From: Tenrec ecaudatus
Taxonomy: Eukaryota > Chordata > Mammalia > Afrosoricida > Tenrecidae
DNA length: 64,000 nt
Direction: 5' to 3'
Assembly (NCBI RefSeq): GCF_050624435.1
Contig: NC_134541.1
Coordinates: 103,660,805-103,724,804 of the forward strand
The translations under genes were made by a program, and so were the position numbers. Under the pieces are notes generated by a model. That model had not been told where the DNA came from, made no database searches, and saw only the letters and a program-made list of their open reading frames with translations. Shown here in pieces: positions 41,720-52,599 of this stretch (position 1 is the stretch's first letter; each line of letters starts with the position of its first letter).

Positions 41720-42994
41720 CTTAAAATTTTTTTCATACATCATTTTATTGGAGGCTCTTGCAACAATCCATACATCAATTGTATCAAGCACATTTGTATG
41801 TACGTTGCCATCATCATTTCCAAAATATTTTCTTTCTACTTGAGCCTTCGGTATAAGCTCCTCTTTTTCTCCCTCCCTCCCCCACTCTTCCTGCCTTATG
41901 AACCCTTGTTAATTTATAAATTATTTTTATTTTCACATTTTAAATTGTCCACTGTCTCCCTTCACCCATTTCTATTGTTTGTCCTCCCGGCAGGGTGTGT
42001 GTATATATGTCAACCATTGTGATAAATTCCGCCTTTTAAAAAAAAATCAATTCCGCCTTTCTTCCCCTTTTCCCTCTACTTTCCCTCTACACTCATGGTA
42101 TCTCTACTCTCATTATTGGTCCTAAGGGGTTTATCTGTCCTGGATTTTGTGTGTTGAGAACTGTGTACCAGTGTACATGCTCTGGTTTAGCCAGATTTGT
42201 AAGATAGAACTGGGGTCATGATAGTGGGGGACAGGAAGCACTAAAGACCTAGAGGAATGTGTGTTTCATCAGTGCTATGCTGCATTCTTACTGACTCATT
42301 CCTTCCTAGTGACCCTTCTGTTAGGGATATCCAATTGTCTACAGATGGGCTTTGGGTCTCCACTCTGACCCTCCTTGTTTGCATCAAAATGGTAGTTTGT
42401 TTTCGTTCTTCTGATACCTGATCCCATCGACACCTCATGATCACACGGGTTGGTGTGATTCTTTCATGTGTGCTTTGTTGCTTCCCTACTAGATGGCCGT
42501 GTGTTTAACTTCAAGCTTTTAAGACCCCAGACACTATATCTAGCCGGGCACCGTCAGCTTTCCTCACCACATTTGCTTATGCACCCATTTTGTCTTCAGC
42601 AGTCTTGTCGGAAAGGTGAGCATCACCGAATGCCAGGTTACTAGAACAAGTGTTCTTGCATTGAGGGAGGATTTGGGTAGAGGCCCAATGTCTGTCTGCT
42701 AACTTAGTACTTAACTTATAAATATATGTACATAGCTCTATATCCCTATTGTTATATATTAATGTATTTACATATGTACATGCCTATGTTTATACCTCCA
42801 TAAGTGTATAAACATAGTTCTTTGCCATTTAGTTCTTTCAGTTCTCCTCTATTTCCTTTTACTTTCCTCCTGTCCCACTGTCATGCTTGACCTTCATTTG
42901 CCTCTCTGTACTTCCTCCTGGCTACATTGCACTTGATCAACCCCCACCAGGCATTCTATGCCCTCCTGGCCATCAATTTCGGGTCTCTTGTTCA
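41720..42994 (-). mobile_element. L1 3'UTR fragment C2, 1.28 kb
   Basis: The longest of the minus-strand L1 tails; landmarks include 'tttaagaccccagacactat' and 'tatccctattgttatat'. Flanked by AAATCAAGGGA at 41,709-41,719 and 42,995-43,005. Stops before any ORF2 sequence. Confidence 0.85.
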
Positions 42995-43005
42995 AAATCA
43001 AGGGA

Positions 43006-43445
43006 TTTTGTTAGTTATAATATGTTACCATTTATTTGGGCTAGCTTTTCATTTTGGTGAAAACCCTCAAAGGTATTAACAAACACAGAGAAATGATTCA
43101 AGCATTATCCCCAAATCCTTTGCATACACTCATCATCATCATCCTCATCATCATCCCATGCTGCTGCGATGTTTGTGATGCAATGGAGACTATTATACTC
43201 TTTCCCAAACACACACAATGTTGCTTTCCCATCCTCTGCTGCAACTGCAGCTTTGGGAAAATGTGACTGGAGGGAGTGAGCTTTGAACATGGAAATGGCA
43301 CCTTGATCCTCTGCCTGCAGACCAGGCTGGGGGGGTTTCCGTAAATAAACTACCTTTACATCAGGGTGGAGGTCATGTAGACACAGGGATGTCCACGTGT
43401 GTTTACAAGGAGCAGAGGAATCTTAGAAGGAATCCCTTTTGGTAT
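43006..43445. other. Unassigned intergenic sequence with short (CAT)n
   Basis: A short imperfect CAT/ATC run at 43,129-43,157. The rest is not recognised. Confidence 0.5.
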
Positions 43446-43453
43446 GCAATAGT

Positions 43454-43530
43454 TGTTTTGTTTTAAACCATTTTATTGGGGGTTCATACAACTTTTATCA
43501 CAATCCATCCATTGTGTCGAGCACATTTGT
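43454..43530 (-). mobile_element. L1 3'UTR fragment D, 77 bp
   Basis: 'ccattttattgggggttcat' and 'caacttttatcacaatccatcc' mark the L1 end. Flanked by GCAATAGT at 43,446-43,453 and 43,531-43,538. Confidence 0.82.
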
Positions 43531-43751
43531 GCAATAGTGCTCTATCTGGGGTATGAGGCAGTTGAAAAATCAGTCCTCCAAAAGTTCTCGTGTCACCCAA
43601 GCCCTCCCCTCGGATGGGATTGCGTATAAAGGGGCGACAAATGCTTTGGCCATTTTTCTAAACGCACCTGGATGATCAGCTCTATCAACCACGAACGGCT
43701 TCAACACGAATCCGTCAACATTCCTACCGGACAACAAGGTTACTCTGTCTT

Positions 43752-44060
43752 TGCTGCTGTTGTTGTTGTTGTCAGGTGCCGTCGAATCGGTCCCAACTCC
43801 TGAACATCACGGGTACGACAGAAAGAAACACTGGCTGGTCGTGCACCATCTTCACAAATGTTATGTTTGGACCCATGGGCTTACTCTCTCTCTCTCTCTC
43901 TCTCAGCCGTGCTACTTTACCAAATCTGATGTTCTTCTCCAGGGACGGGTCTCTCCTGACAACATGTTCAGATTACATGAGCCCAAGTCTCAGCATCCTG
44001 GCTGCTGAGGAGCGTTCTGGCTGCACTTCTCTGGGACAGGGTTCTGCTGGCAGTCCGTGG
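43752..44060 (-). mobile_element. RTE 3'-end fragment
   Basis: Plus strand begins with a (GTT)n tail complement and 'gtcaggtgccgtcgaatcgg', then 'gttcttctccagggacggg', 'ctcagcatcctggctgctgaggagcg'. A (CT)n run lies inside at about 43,884-43,904. Confidence 0.85.
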
Positions 44061-44091
44061 GACTTTCTTGTGTGTGTGTGTGCTAACTTTA

Positions 44092-45332
44092 TTTATTTGT
44101 TTATTTATTATTAATTGTTTTATTAGGGGCTCATACAACTCTTATCACAATCCATACATACATCAATTGTGTAAAGCACATTTGTACATTCATTGCCCTC
44201 ATCATTCTCAAAATATTTGTTCTCCACTTAAGTCCCTGGCATCAGCTCCTCATTTCCCCCCTCCCTCCTGAACCCTTTATAATTTATAAATTATTATTTT
44301 GTCATATCTTACATGGTACGACATCTCCCTTCACCCACTTGTCTGTTGTCCGTCCCCCAGGGAGGAGGTTATACCTAGATCCTGTAATCGGTTCCCCCTC
44401 TCCACCACATCCTGCCTCCACCCTCCCGGCATCGGCATTGCCACCCTCACCACTGATCCTGAAGGGATCATCTGCCCTGGATTCCCTGTGTTTCCAGTTC
44501 CTATCTGTACCAGTATACATCCTCTGGTTTAACCAGATTTGTAAGGTAGAATTGGGATCATGATAGTGGGTGGGGAGGAAGCATTTAGGAACTAGAGGAA
44601 AGTTATATGTTTTATGGTTGCTACATTGCACCCTGACTGGCTCATCTCCTCCCCATGACCCTTCTGTAAGGGGATATCAAATTGCCTACAGATGGGCTTT
44701 GGGTCTCCATTCCGCACCCCTGCACCTCCTCATTCACAATGATATGATTTTTTGTTCTGATGATGCCTGATACCTGATCCCTTCGACACCTCATGGTCAC
44801 ACAGGCTAGTGTGCTTCTTCCATGTGGGCTCTGTTGCTTCTGAGCTAGATGGCCACTTGTTTACCTTCAAGCCTTTAAGACCCCAGATGCTATATCTTTT
44901 GATAGCTGGGCACCATCAGCTTTCTTCACTACATTTTCTTATGCACTCACTTTGTCTTTAGCTATTGTGTCAGGAAGGTGAGCATCATGGGATGCCAGTT
45001 TAATAGAACAAAGTATTCTTGCATTGAGGGAGTACTTGAGTGGAGGCCCAATGTCCTTCTGCTACCTTAATACCAAACCTATAAATATATGCACATAGAT
45101 CTATTTCCCCATCCTCATATATAAATATATTTACATATATACATGCCTTTATTTAGACTTCTTATATATGCCCTTTGCCTCCTAGCTCTTTTCTCTATTT
45201 CCTTTGACTTTCCTTTTGCCCCACTATCATGTTCAACCTTCATTTTGGTTTTCGTAATTCCTCTCGGTTATATTACCCTTGGTCACGCCCTACCAGGCCT
45301 CCTATACCCTCCTCACCACCAATTTGGATTTC
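44092..45332 (-). mobile_element. L1 3'UTR fragment E, 1.24 kb
   Basis: Minus-strand L1 3'UTR with tail (TTTA)n at its left edge. It is collinear with fragments A and C2 ('tttaagaccccagatgctat', 'cttgattgaggg'-type blocks). Possible flanking repeat near TGTGC(T/A)(A/C)CTTT. Truncated before ORF2. Confidence 0.82.
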
Positions 45333-45344
45333 TGTGCACCTTTT

Positions 45345-45790
45345 GAAGCCCCCTTGCACACAGGAAGATTTAATTTCAGGAAATGACTGGCTCAGTTGTC
45401 CAAGAAGGCAAATTCTAAATCTGTGGGTCAGGCGTCAGGCTGCTGGATTCTCCTGGCTCGGATGGTTTAGGGGTTGTGTGGCTGAGAGAACAAAGACTGT
45501 AGAGGGTCTGCCTGTGCGCATGGCTAAGAAGCTGTCCTGTTTCAATAATTGTATCCTGAGCATTTGTAACCTGTTGGCTTCCTTAATAAACCGCATGATC
45601 GTGATCGTGAGTATTGTCGGAGTTCCGTGTGGCCATTGCAATGATCAACCACATGCAGTTGGACAGCAGTGTGTTGTGAGGAGGGACAGTCGGCGTGGGG
45701 ACCAGTCAGGACGGTTACAGGGTGGGGACAGGGCTGACCCCGGCCTCACAGGAATCAGCTTGGGTAGCTGGTGCTGCTGATGGGGACTTT
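45345..45790. other. Unclassified repeat-like sequence
   Basis: 'gaaatgactggctcagttgtcc' and 'ttccttaataaaccgcatgatcgtgatcgtg' have the look of an LTR end or other polyadenylated repeat, including AATAAA at about 45,585. I cannot name the family. Confidence 0.4.
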
Positions 45791-45811
45791 CCTTTCCTCT
45801 TGCAGTTCAGC

Positions 45812-45955
45812 AGTTCAAAGTCACCAGCCTCTTCTCAGAGGAAGGCAGGGTTTTCTACCCCTGAAACAGTTAGTCTTGGGAACTCAGAGGACATTTCTAC
45901 CCTATCCTGTAGGGTCACTATGAATTGGTATCCACTCAGTGGCAGTGAATTTGGG
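45812..45955 (+). mobile_element. AfroSINE, head missing
   Basis: 'cagcagttcaaagtcaccag', 'ggaaggcagggttttctacc', tail 'tccactcagtggcagtgaat'. Confidence 0.85.
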
Positions 45956-46072
45956 TTTTTTGTTTTGTTTGGGGGGGCGGGCGGCTGAGGAGGCCAGATG
46001 TGGTACCTACATCATGCTTTTTACAAAATGTCTTATGACTTAGCAATCCCACTACTCTTACACAAACAAAAG

Positions 46073-46190
46073 AACTCAAACTCACTGCTACTGAGTTAAT
46101 TCTGACTCATAGTCATGCTTTAGGACAGGGCAGCACTGCCCCTGTGGGTTTCCATGACTAAATATTTATGGGGGTAGAACATCAAGTAGT
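46073..46190 (-). mobile_element. AfroSINE, head missing
   Basis: 'aactcactgctactgagttaattctgactc' to 'gactaaatatttatgggggtag'. Confidence 0.82.
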
Positions 46191-46226
46191 GATTGGGCCT
46201 TAAAGTCTGTGAGTGACCATCTAGGG

Positions 46227-46459
46227 CAGGGGTCCTCAAACTTTCTAAAGAGGGAGCCAGTCCACTGTCCCTCAGACCCATTGGAGGGCCGGACTATAGT
46301 TAAAAAACAAACAAAAAACTATGAACAAATTCCTATGCACACTGTACATATCTTATTTTGAAGTAAAAAAACAAACAAACAGCAAAAACACTCAGTAGGC
46401 CAGATAAATGTCCTCGGTGGGCCGAATGTGGCCCACGGGCCGTAATTTGAGCTTAGGTG
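46227..46459. mobile_element. hAT-type MITE, about 230 bp
   Basis: Starts CAGGGGTCCTCAAACTTTCT and ends in the degenerate complement 'gggccgtaatttgagcttag'. Contains 'ctgtccctcagacccattgg', 'gagggccggactatagtt' and 'gtacatatcttattttgaag', a hAT nonautonomous family I recall from several mammals. The left flank ATCTAGGG resembles hAT target sites. The right terminal repeat is eroded and no target duplication can be confirmed. Confidence 0.75.
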
Positions 46460-46664
46460 AAACCGGGGCGTGGACCAAGAGGCAATTTTTCAATGGCTCA
46501 AGAGGACTGTTTAAAACCAGGGAAGGTGTGTATCCCATTAGAAAAGAGATACAGAAGCCTGGAGAAGAAAGGGTGCCTTTGAATCACGGGCTGGTGGAGA
46601 TTCTGGCAGTGCCCCCGGCCAGCAGAAGACTGAACAAGCATGGCTCGGGAGAAGGGCAGCCAGG

Positions 46665-46930
46665 GGCTTCTTGGAAGTGAGGATGGCAAGACTTCCTCAC
46701 ATGTTCTTTGGACATGTACCCAGGAGGGGTCAGTTCCTAGAGAGGGACATCATGCTTGGTCACGTAGAGGGTCAGTGAAAAAGAGGAAGACCCCACCCCC
46801 GCCCTCAGCAGGTGGGTTAACACAACACAGCAACGATTGTGAAGACGGCGCAGGACCGGGCGGTGTTTTGTTCTGTTGTTTACAGGGTCCCTATGAGTTG
46901 GAACCAACTTGGTGGCACCTAACAACGATT
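46665..46930 (+). mobile_element. RTE 3'-end fragment, well kept
   Basis: 'tcttggaagtgaggatggcaag', 'gagagggacatcatgcttgg', 'aagacggcgcaggaccgggcgg', 'gagttggaaccaacttggtggcacctaacaacg'. Confidence 0.9.
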
Positions 46931-46952
46931 TTCATTTAGGGTCCCAGGTGAA

Positions 46953-47122
46953 GGGTCTCTGGTGGTGTAGTGGTTCTGCGTTGGGCTGTGGTCCGCATGG
47001 GCAGCAGTTCGAAACCACCGGCCGCTCTGCGGAAGACAGACTGGGCTTTCCACTCCCGTACGCAGTTACAGTCTCAGAAACCCACAGGGGCGCTGTGAGT
47101 CAGTCCTGATGTGATGGCAGGA
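46953..47122 (+). mobile_element. AfroSINE, full length
   Basis: 'agggtctctggtggtgtagtggttctgcg', 'gcagcagttcgaaaccaccg', tail 'gtcctgatgtgatggcagg'. Confidence 0.92.
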
Positions 47123-47227
47123 GAGTCCCAGGTGTCTGGTGGCAGTCATGGAGGGCAGCAGAGACAAAGAGCTTTTGCATGGGGTGCTGTGCCACCTGGC
47201 CGTCAGGGGGTGCTGGAGTCCATGGCG

Positions 47228-47415
47228 GCAGCTCCAAGGAGCTCTGCAGATTGCACAGCGGTTAAGCACTTGGCTGCTGATGGGAAGGTCTTCAGTTTGA
47301 ACCCGCCAGCTGCTCTGAGAGAGGAAGAGAGGTGGGGCCATCGGCTTCCGTCAAGATGACCGCCTTGGAAACCCTGTGGGAAGCAGTTCTGTACCAGTCG
47401 ATGGGCCCACGGCTT
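47228..47415 (+). mobile_element. AfroSINE, diverged
   Basis: 'aaggagctctgcagattgcacagcggttaagc' head, 'cttcagtttgaacccgccagc' B box, degraded tail. Confidence 0.8.
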
Positions 47416-47639
47416 TATCTCAGGAAGGTGGCCGAGCCCTGGTCTAGTAACCACCCCTGGTCACTCATTCCTTGTGTTTGCAGAGGCGGCTGGTCCTGGG
47501 TGTCCAGTTCCCAGAGGTGGGGAGGGGCCCCTGGAGGGAGACATAGGGACCAGTGCTTTGCACGTGGTTCTCAGGTAGCTGTGCTGTGACACTTGAGCAG
47601 AACACTGTCGCCAGTGGAGAAGCAGCAGCAGCGTGCCCC

Positions 47640-47828
47640 CTGTGAACATGCTGGCTGTTAATGGAAAGGCTCGGGGGTCAAGTCCACCAGCGGCAACTTG
47701 GCAGAAAGGCCTGGCAATCTATTTCTGAGAAGAAAGCCATTGAAAGCCCGGTGGAGGAGGCAGAGATCTACCCTGGTGCACGGGAGTTGCCGTGAGTTGA
47801 AGCCCACGCAGTGGCCGCTGGTCGCTTG
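47640..47828 (+). mobile_element. AfroSINE, diverged
   Basis: 'aaggctcgggggtcaagtcc', 'aaagcccggtggaggaggca', 'gagttgaagcccacgcagtgg'. Confidence 0.65.
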
Positions 47829-47879
47829 CTGTGGAGGGTTCTGGGGTGAGGTGGGCAGGAAACTATCTGGAAAGCCAGA

Positions 47880-47990
47880 GCTGACCTGAACCCTGGCTCC
47901 TGACCAGAGGCTGCATCATCCTGGACCAGTCAGTCCCTCTGTCTCAGCCTCTATGTTCTCATCTGTAGGCAGGTAATGTGCCTACCACCG
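47880..47990 (-). mobile_element. MIR-like SINE remnant
   Basis: 'ctgaaccctggctcctgacc' and 'cagcctctatgttctcatctg' match MIR-type blocks. Confidence 0.55.
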
Positions 47991-47999
47991 TGGGCCAGT

Positions 48000-48400
48000 G
48001 GCAGGGTACCTGGCCGCTGTGGGCATCCATATGTTGGCTGCTGTGTCATTGTCACACTCACCGAGTTAGCTACCCGGCTGTGACAGGCTGAGCAGGCACA
48101 TTCATCCACTTGTCTAGTGACCCCTCATTCATTCATTCAGGCAACAAGCATGAAGATGTACTGGACACTATGTCAAGCAGGCTGCTGGCTGTTCCCGGCA
48201 CTGGGGTTCAAGGTCCTGCCCTTGTGGGACGCCCCCTCCACCCGGTGCTGTGAGAAAGCAACTTTACATGTAAAATGCTCTGAGGGGATGGAAAATTGGC
48301 TGACGTGTCTAGGCCAGGGCAGATCTGTCAGCCCCAGTGGCCAGGGTGTATGCACAAGGGCTGGGAGAGAGGAAGGTGATGGAGATAATGATGGAGATAG
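48000..48400. other. Unassigned intergenic sequence
   Basis: About 48,115-48,250 has the MIR-like 'attcattcattcaggcaacaag' and 'gctgttcccggcactggggttca' pattern. Nothing else recognised. Confidence 0.4.
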
Positions 48401-48404
48401 ATGA

Positions 48405-49330
48405 GGAAAATAGAGACATAGGTTTGTGGGTAGATGGATGGATGATGATAGATAATAGAGACAGATGATAGAGATACAGATCAATAGATCATATATAGGT
48501 ATATGATTTATGGTTGAGATATATCATATCGTATCATAGACATAGATAAATGAAAGCTAGATGATAGGTGATTGATAGATGAATGGTTGGTAGACCAATG
48601 ATATAGATTGTTAGATGATAGATGGTTGACAGATCATAGGTAGTGAGTTATTTAGTTTATTGTGCCAACCTGGCCAATAAACACATGTGGGGTTTATTGA
48701 AAGGCGGAGGGATAAATGGCTCAGTGAGTCTCGCCTTTCGATTTCTCGGGTCTCTTGCTTTGTGACGGTTGCATCAAGGTGCACCTGCCTTAGCCAGTTC
48801 CCTGCTTCAGCTGGCAAGGCTCACTTCCTGCAAGACATCCCCAAGGAGAAGCCGCATGGACCTACCCCGATGCAGCCCTGGGTGCTGGAGCAGCCATGTG
48901 GAGACCCCTGCCAGTGCTGAGATGCTTACACGTTCACTGACTCGGTTTTACTACTGTAGTCGGTATCATTGTGTCTGTTTTGTGAGATGGAGGAGGACTT
49001 TGTGGATTGGTGTCGGACATATGGGTTAATGGGTTAATGTTGGACTTGTGTGCTTGGGCAGCACTGGGTTGGGATGTTTTCTTGATGCGTACTTAACCTT
49101 TATGTAAAATTATCTCTTATACATGAGTTTCTGTGGATTTGTTTCTCTAGAGTACCCAGACTAACACAGGTAGATAGACATCAATTATAGAAAAAGATGA
49201 TATTGCTAGATGGTTGATAGATAAACCCTAGAGCATAAATAGCTCATAGGTAGATGACAGAGATTCATGGGTAGGTGACAGATAAATGACAGATAAATGA
49301 TAGATGCTCGACAGATCACAGAAATGAGTC
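48405..49330. repeat. GATA-rich microsatellite, interrupted
   Basis: Degenerate GATA/GATG units at 48,405-48,640 continue at 49,171-49,330. The element at 48,644-49,167 is inserted between them, with AGGTAG at both junctions. Confidence 0.85.
48644..49167 (-). mobile_element. Unclassified interspersed element in GATA repeat, about 524 bp
   Basis: Its right end 'gtttctctagagtacccagactaaca' is the complement of the TGTTAGTC...CTAGAGAAAC terminus of the 20.6-kb and 40.4-kb elements. Its interior differs from theirs, so it may be a related family that shares ends. AGGTAG lies at both junctions (48,638-48,643 and 49,168-49,173). Confidence 0.65.
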
Positions 49331-49700
49331 ACACAGCTGTAGACATAGGTAGGTCCAGTTTGGCTCAAGCCAGGCTTCTCCTGACTCATGGATGTTGATT
49401 GAACAGGAAGCAGGTCGACAAAGCAGAGACAGCAGGGGGCACAGGCTAGGGGATTTAGAGACCCAAAGCGAGCCAAATGGATCCACCATGGGTAGTCCAC
49501 TGACAGTTCCTGGGTCTAGCAGGCAATGCAGCAGATGGAGGAACCAAACACAAGATCCAGCCCTAGCAGAAGGGGAGGGGCCAAAGAGGACTCTCTCTTA
49601 TCTGAAAAGGCTTTTGGCACCAAGGAGATGTCATCAGGCTGTCACACATGGATAGGTTGGGCTCCGCCCCTACCCTTACCCAGGCATGTATGGTTCACAC
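49331..49700. other. Possible relative of the unclassified family
   Basis: 'gagatgtcatcaggctgtcac' and 'ggttgggctccgcccctacc' echo the 3' part of the 20.6- and 40.4-kb elements. The left part is unrecognised. Confidence 0.35.
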
Positions 49701-49784
49701 AGTCCCTAACGGTCACGCATACCAATGTTGCCACCGCAGAGGATGCTGAGGGAGGCCGCTCACTCCCTGGCCCTGCCCAGTGTG

Positions 49785-49985
49785 GCTCAGCAGCTAAGTG
49801 CTTCGCTGCTGATGCTGCTGGAAGTTTGGCAGTTCAAAGCACTGAGGAGTTCCACAGGAGAAAGGTCTGGTGGTCTGCTCCTGGAAGGACAGCAGCATGG
49901 ACACCCTATGGACCAGTCCTAGTCTGTGATGCACGGGGTCTCCAGGAGCTGGAAAGGACTCAAGGGTACCCACCATTGACAACAG
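49785..49985 (+). mobile_element. AfroSINE, diverged
   Basis: 'gtggctcagcagctaagtgc', 'gtttggcagttcaaagcact', 'gtctgctcctggaaggacag'. Confidence 0.72.
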
Positions 49986-50054
49986 GAGGACCCGAAGCCC
50001 AGGAGCTGTCCAGCACCCTTCCTGCTGAAATTCCCCTGGAGAGAAACAGCAACA

Positions 50055-50190
50055 AGCAAACTCACAGGCATGGAGTGGATTCCAACTCACACTGACCCTG
50101 TAGGACAGGGTAGAACTGCCCCTGTGGGTTTCCCAGACTGTCATTCTTTATGGGAAGGGACAGTTTTGTCTTTCTCCTGAGGAAAGACTG
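50055..50190 (-). mobile_element. AfroSINE, head missing
   Basis: 'caaactcacaggcatggagtgg' to 'gactgtcattctttatggg', followed by a G12-type run near 50,190-50,203. Confidence 0.88.
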
Positions 50191-50379
50191 GGGGGGGGGG
50201 GGGCGTGGTCCACTGTGTAACCCTAAACAATATCAGGGTTCTAGGGAGAGAGAAAGCAAATTGGAGTCAAGCTCTTCCCCCAGGGCTACTGGGTACACAT
50301 CTCCTCCCTCTCTCCCAGGGTCACTTTGCCCCCCCACCCACATGCTCACCTGAGAGTTCAGAATGATCCCTATCACCTA

Positions 50380-50392
50380 TCAACCATCTCTC

Positions 50393-50439
<47 letters not shown>

Positions 50440-50575
50440 ATCTATCTATCATCTATCACCATACTTTCTCTATCTCTGTCACCTATTGAACTCTCTCATC
50501 TATGTATGATCTGTATCATCTATCTATCTCTATTACCTGTCATCAGTCATCCACCTACCTACCTATCTCTTGGAG
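50380..50575. repeat. TCTA microsatellite region
   Basis: Pure (TCTA)n at about 50,392-50,438, then irregular TCTA/TCAT units to 50,575. Confidence 0.92.
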
Positions 50576-51125
50576 CCGTGGGACTGGCTGCAGCTTGACT
50601 AAGCCCCCAAGCTTCAGTTCTGTATGAGAGGGTGGTGACCTCGGTGGCTGCAGGCTAGGGCTCGTGAGCCTGGGGGACTCTGGTGGAGGGAGGGGGAAAG
50701 GGAAGGCAGAAGATGCTGGGTGGTAAAGGGTGGGTCATCGAGCTCATGGCCACAGGCGCTTCACTCCATGAGGGAACTTGGGGGTTCTGACAGAATGCTG
50801 GCTTTCGTGTTATCCCACTGGGCCACTCCACTGGTTGAGCACAGCTCGGCCAGCACGTCCCTCCTGCACGGCTGGCCTGGCGCTCTCAGGCTGAGCAGGG
50901 TCAGGTGGGTAGAGAGCCCTGGGCTGAGACTCAGATGCTGGCAACAGGAAGGGCCAGGAGCCAGGGAGAGCTGGGCAGGGCATCGGGCCAGTGACTATCA
51001 TCTTCCCTGCCTCCTCCCTGTGCTCCTCCTCCTGCTTCTATCTTCCCCTGTTTCCTCCCTTCCTTCTCCCCTTCCTTTGGGCTCTGTTGATCCCTCTTCC
51101 TTTCCATCCCTCTAATCTTAGGCAC
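50576..51125. other. Unassigned intergenic sequence
   Basis: No exon recognised. Pyrimidine-rich 51,004-51,100 ('ctgtgctcctcctcctgctt'). Confidence 0.4.
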
Positions 51126-51129
51126 GAGG

Positions 51130-51385
51130 CTGAGACGTCTTCTCATGGACTTTAGACATGTCATCAGGAGAGACCCGTCCCTGCAGAAGGACATCATGCT
51201 TGGTGAAGTGGAGGGGCAGGACAAAAGGGGAAGATGCTCAACAAGATGGACGGACACAGGTTACAGCCATGGGCTCACACTTAAGAATAATTCTGATGCA
51301 GGCACAGGGTCAGGTGGGCTTAATTCTGTTGTACAAAGGGTTGCTGGGTTGGAACCGCCGTGATGGGAAAACAACAGCAACACAC
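51130..51385 (+). mobile_element. RTE 3'-end fragment
   Basis: 'ggactttagacatgtcatcagg', 'agaaggacatcatgcttggtg', 'caacaagatggacggacacagg', with a tail 'aacaacagcaacacacac'. Confidence 0.88.
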
Positions 51386-51389
51386 ACAC

Positions 51390-52270
51390 ATTGAAACTGT
51401 TGACCACCTACTCCATGCTTAATCCTTGGCCATTAAGTGACCTATTCCAGGCTGCCCCCTCCCCACCTTGGGCACAGAGCAGATGTCTGCCTCTTCTTCC
51501 CAGGCCTGGGCCCAGAGGCAGATGGCAGTTTGAACTGTTGACCCTTTCTTGAGGAACCAAGTGCTTCATGACTGCGCCCCCAGGGTACCTGTGAGGCTCA
51601 CCTAGCTGATGGTCCCCCCCCCCACCAGGGCACCTGCACCCCCAGGGGCAATGTCGGCAGCCACACTGGTCCTCACACTGGTGGGAGATGTCCTCACACT
51701 GGGGTCCACACACTGGTATGTGTGGGTGTTACAGACACAGAGGGGCCTCAGGCCCAGACCCAGCGGAGAGGTGGAGAGTCCCTGTTTCCCCTGGACCCCT
51801 CTGGTGTGAAAAGTAACACCCCCACGCTGTGAGCAGCAGCCTGAGCTTGGGCATGGTTTAGCCTCCCTGCCCCTCAGTCGCTTTTCCTGTAAAATGGGGG
51901 GAGGTGGCAGCTTGCCTTTCTCTGGAGCTGATGAGGTTTTGCAGAGAGGTTCCTGTAAAGTCACTTGCCCAGGGTGGCCCCGACCACCCGACGTCGCACT
52001 CGCAGTGGCAGCCAGCCGGGCGCACAGGAGCCCTGGGCCCTTCCCCCAGCCTCCTCCCCATGTGACTGCCCGCCCCCAGTTCCCTTCAAGATGCCAGTTG
52101 TGGAAACCTACAATGGATGGTGCCTCCCAGAGTCCTTTGCTCTCCTCCAAGTCTCCCTGCTGTCGATCAAGCAACACTTAAGCCCAGTGACAGGCAAGCA
52201 GTTGTTTTTCCTCATGAACTGCTGAGCAAGGTTCCTGCTTCACTCCACAGAAAGCTACAGCAGCAGATTT
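51390..52270. other. Unassigned intergenic sequence with MIR remnant
   Basis: 51,860-51,905 ('cctcccctgcccctcagtcg'-like, 'ttttcctgtaaaatgggggg') is a minus-strand MIR core. No gene recognised in the 190-codon minus-strand frame. Confidence 0.45.
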
Positions 52271-52274
52271 CATA

Positions 52275-52470
52275 ATGGCTGCCATGGTTACTCACCGGGC
52301 TGCTAACTGCAAGGTCAGCAGTTCGAAACCACCAGCTGCTCTACAGGAGACAGATGGGGTTTTCTACCCCTGTAAAGAGTCACAGTCTTGGAAGCCCACA
52401 GGGGCAGTTCTACCCTGTCCTACATAGGGTTGCTGAATCAGCATTGAGTCGATGGCAGTGAGTTTTGAGT
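52275..52470 (+). mobile_element. AfroSINE
   Basis: 'gcaaggtcagcagttcgaaaccacc', 'gagacagatggggttttcta', 'gggcagttctaccctgtcct', 'gagtcgatggcagtgagttt'. Among the best preserved copies; a second partial copy follows at about 52,505-52,590. Confidence 0.93.
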
Positions 52471-52599
52471 TCGGGTTTTTCAATTTGGCCATCTATTGAA
52501 TCTCGGCCTTGCTCCTCGGAAGAAAGGTGAGGCTGTCCGCTTCAGTAGAGGTTCACTGTTTCAGGGCTGACTCAATAGCAGCGGGCCTCGTTTGGAGTC

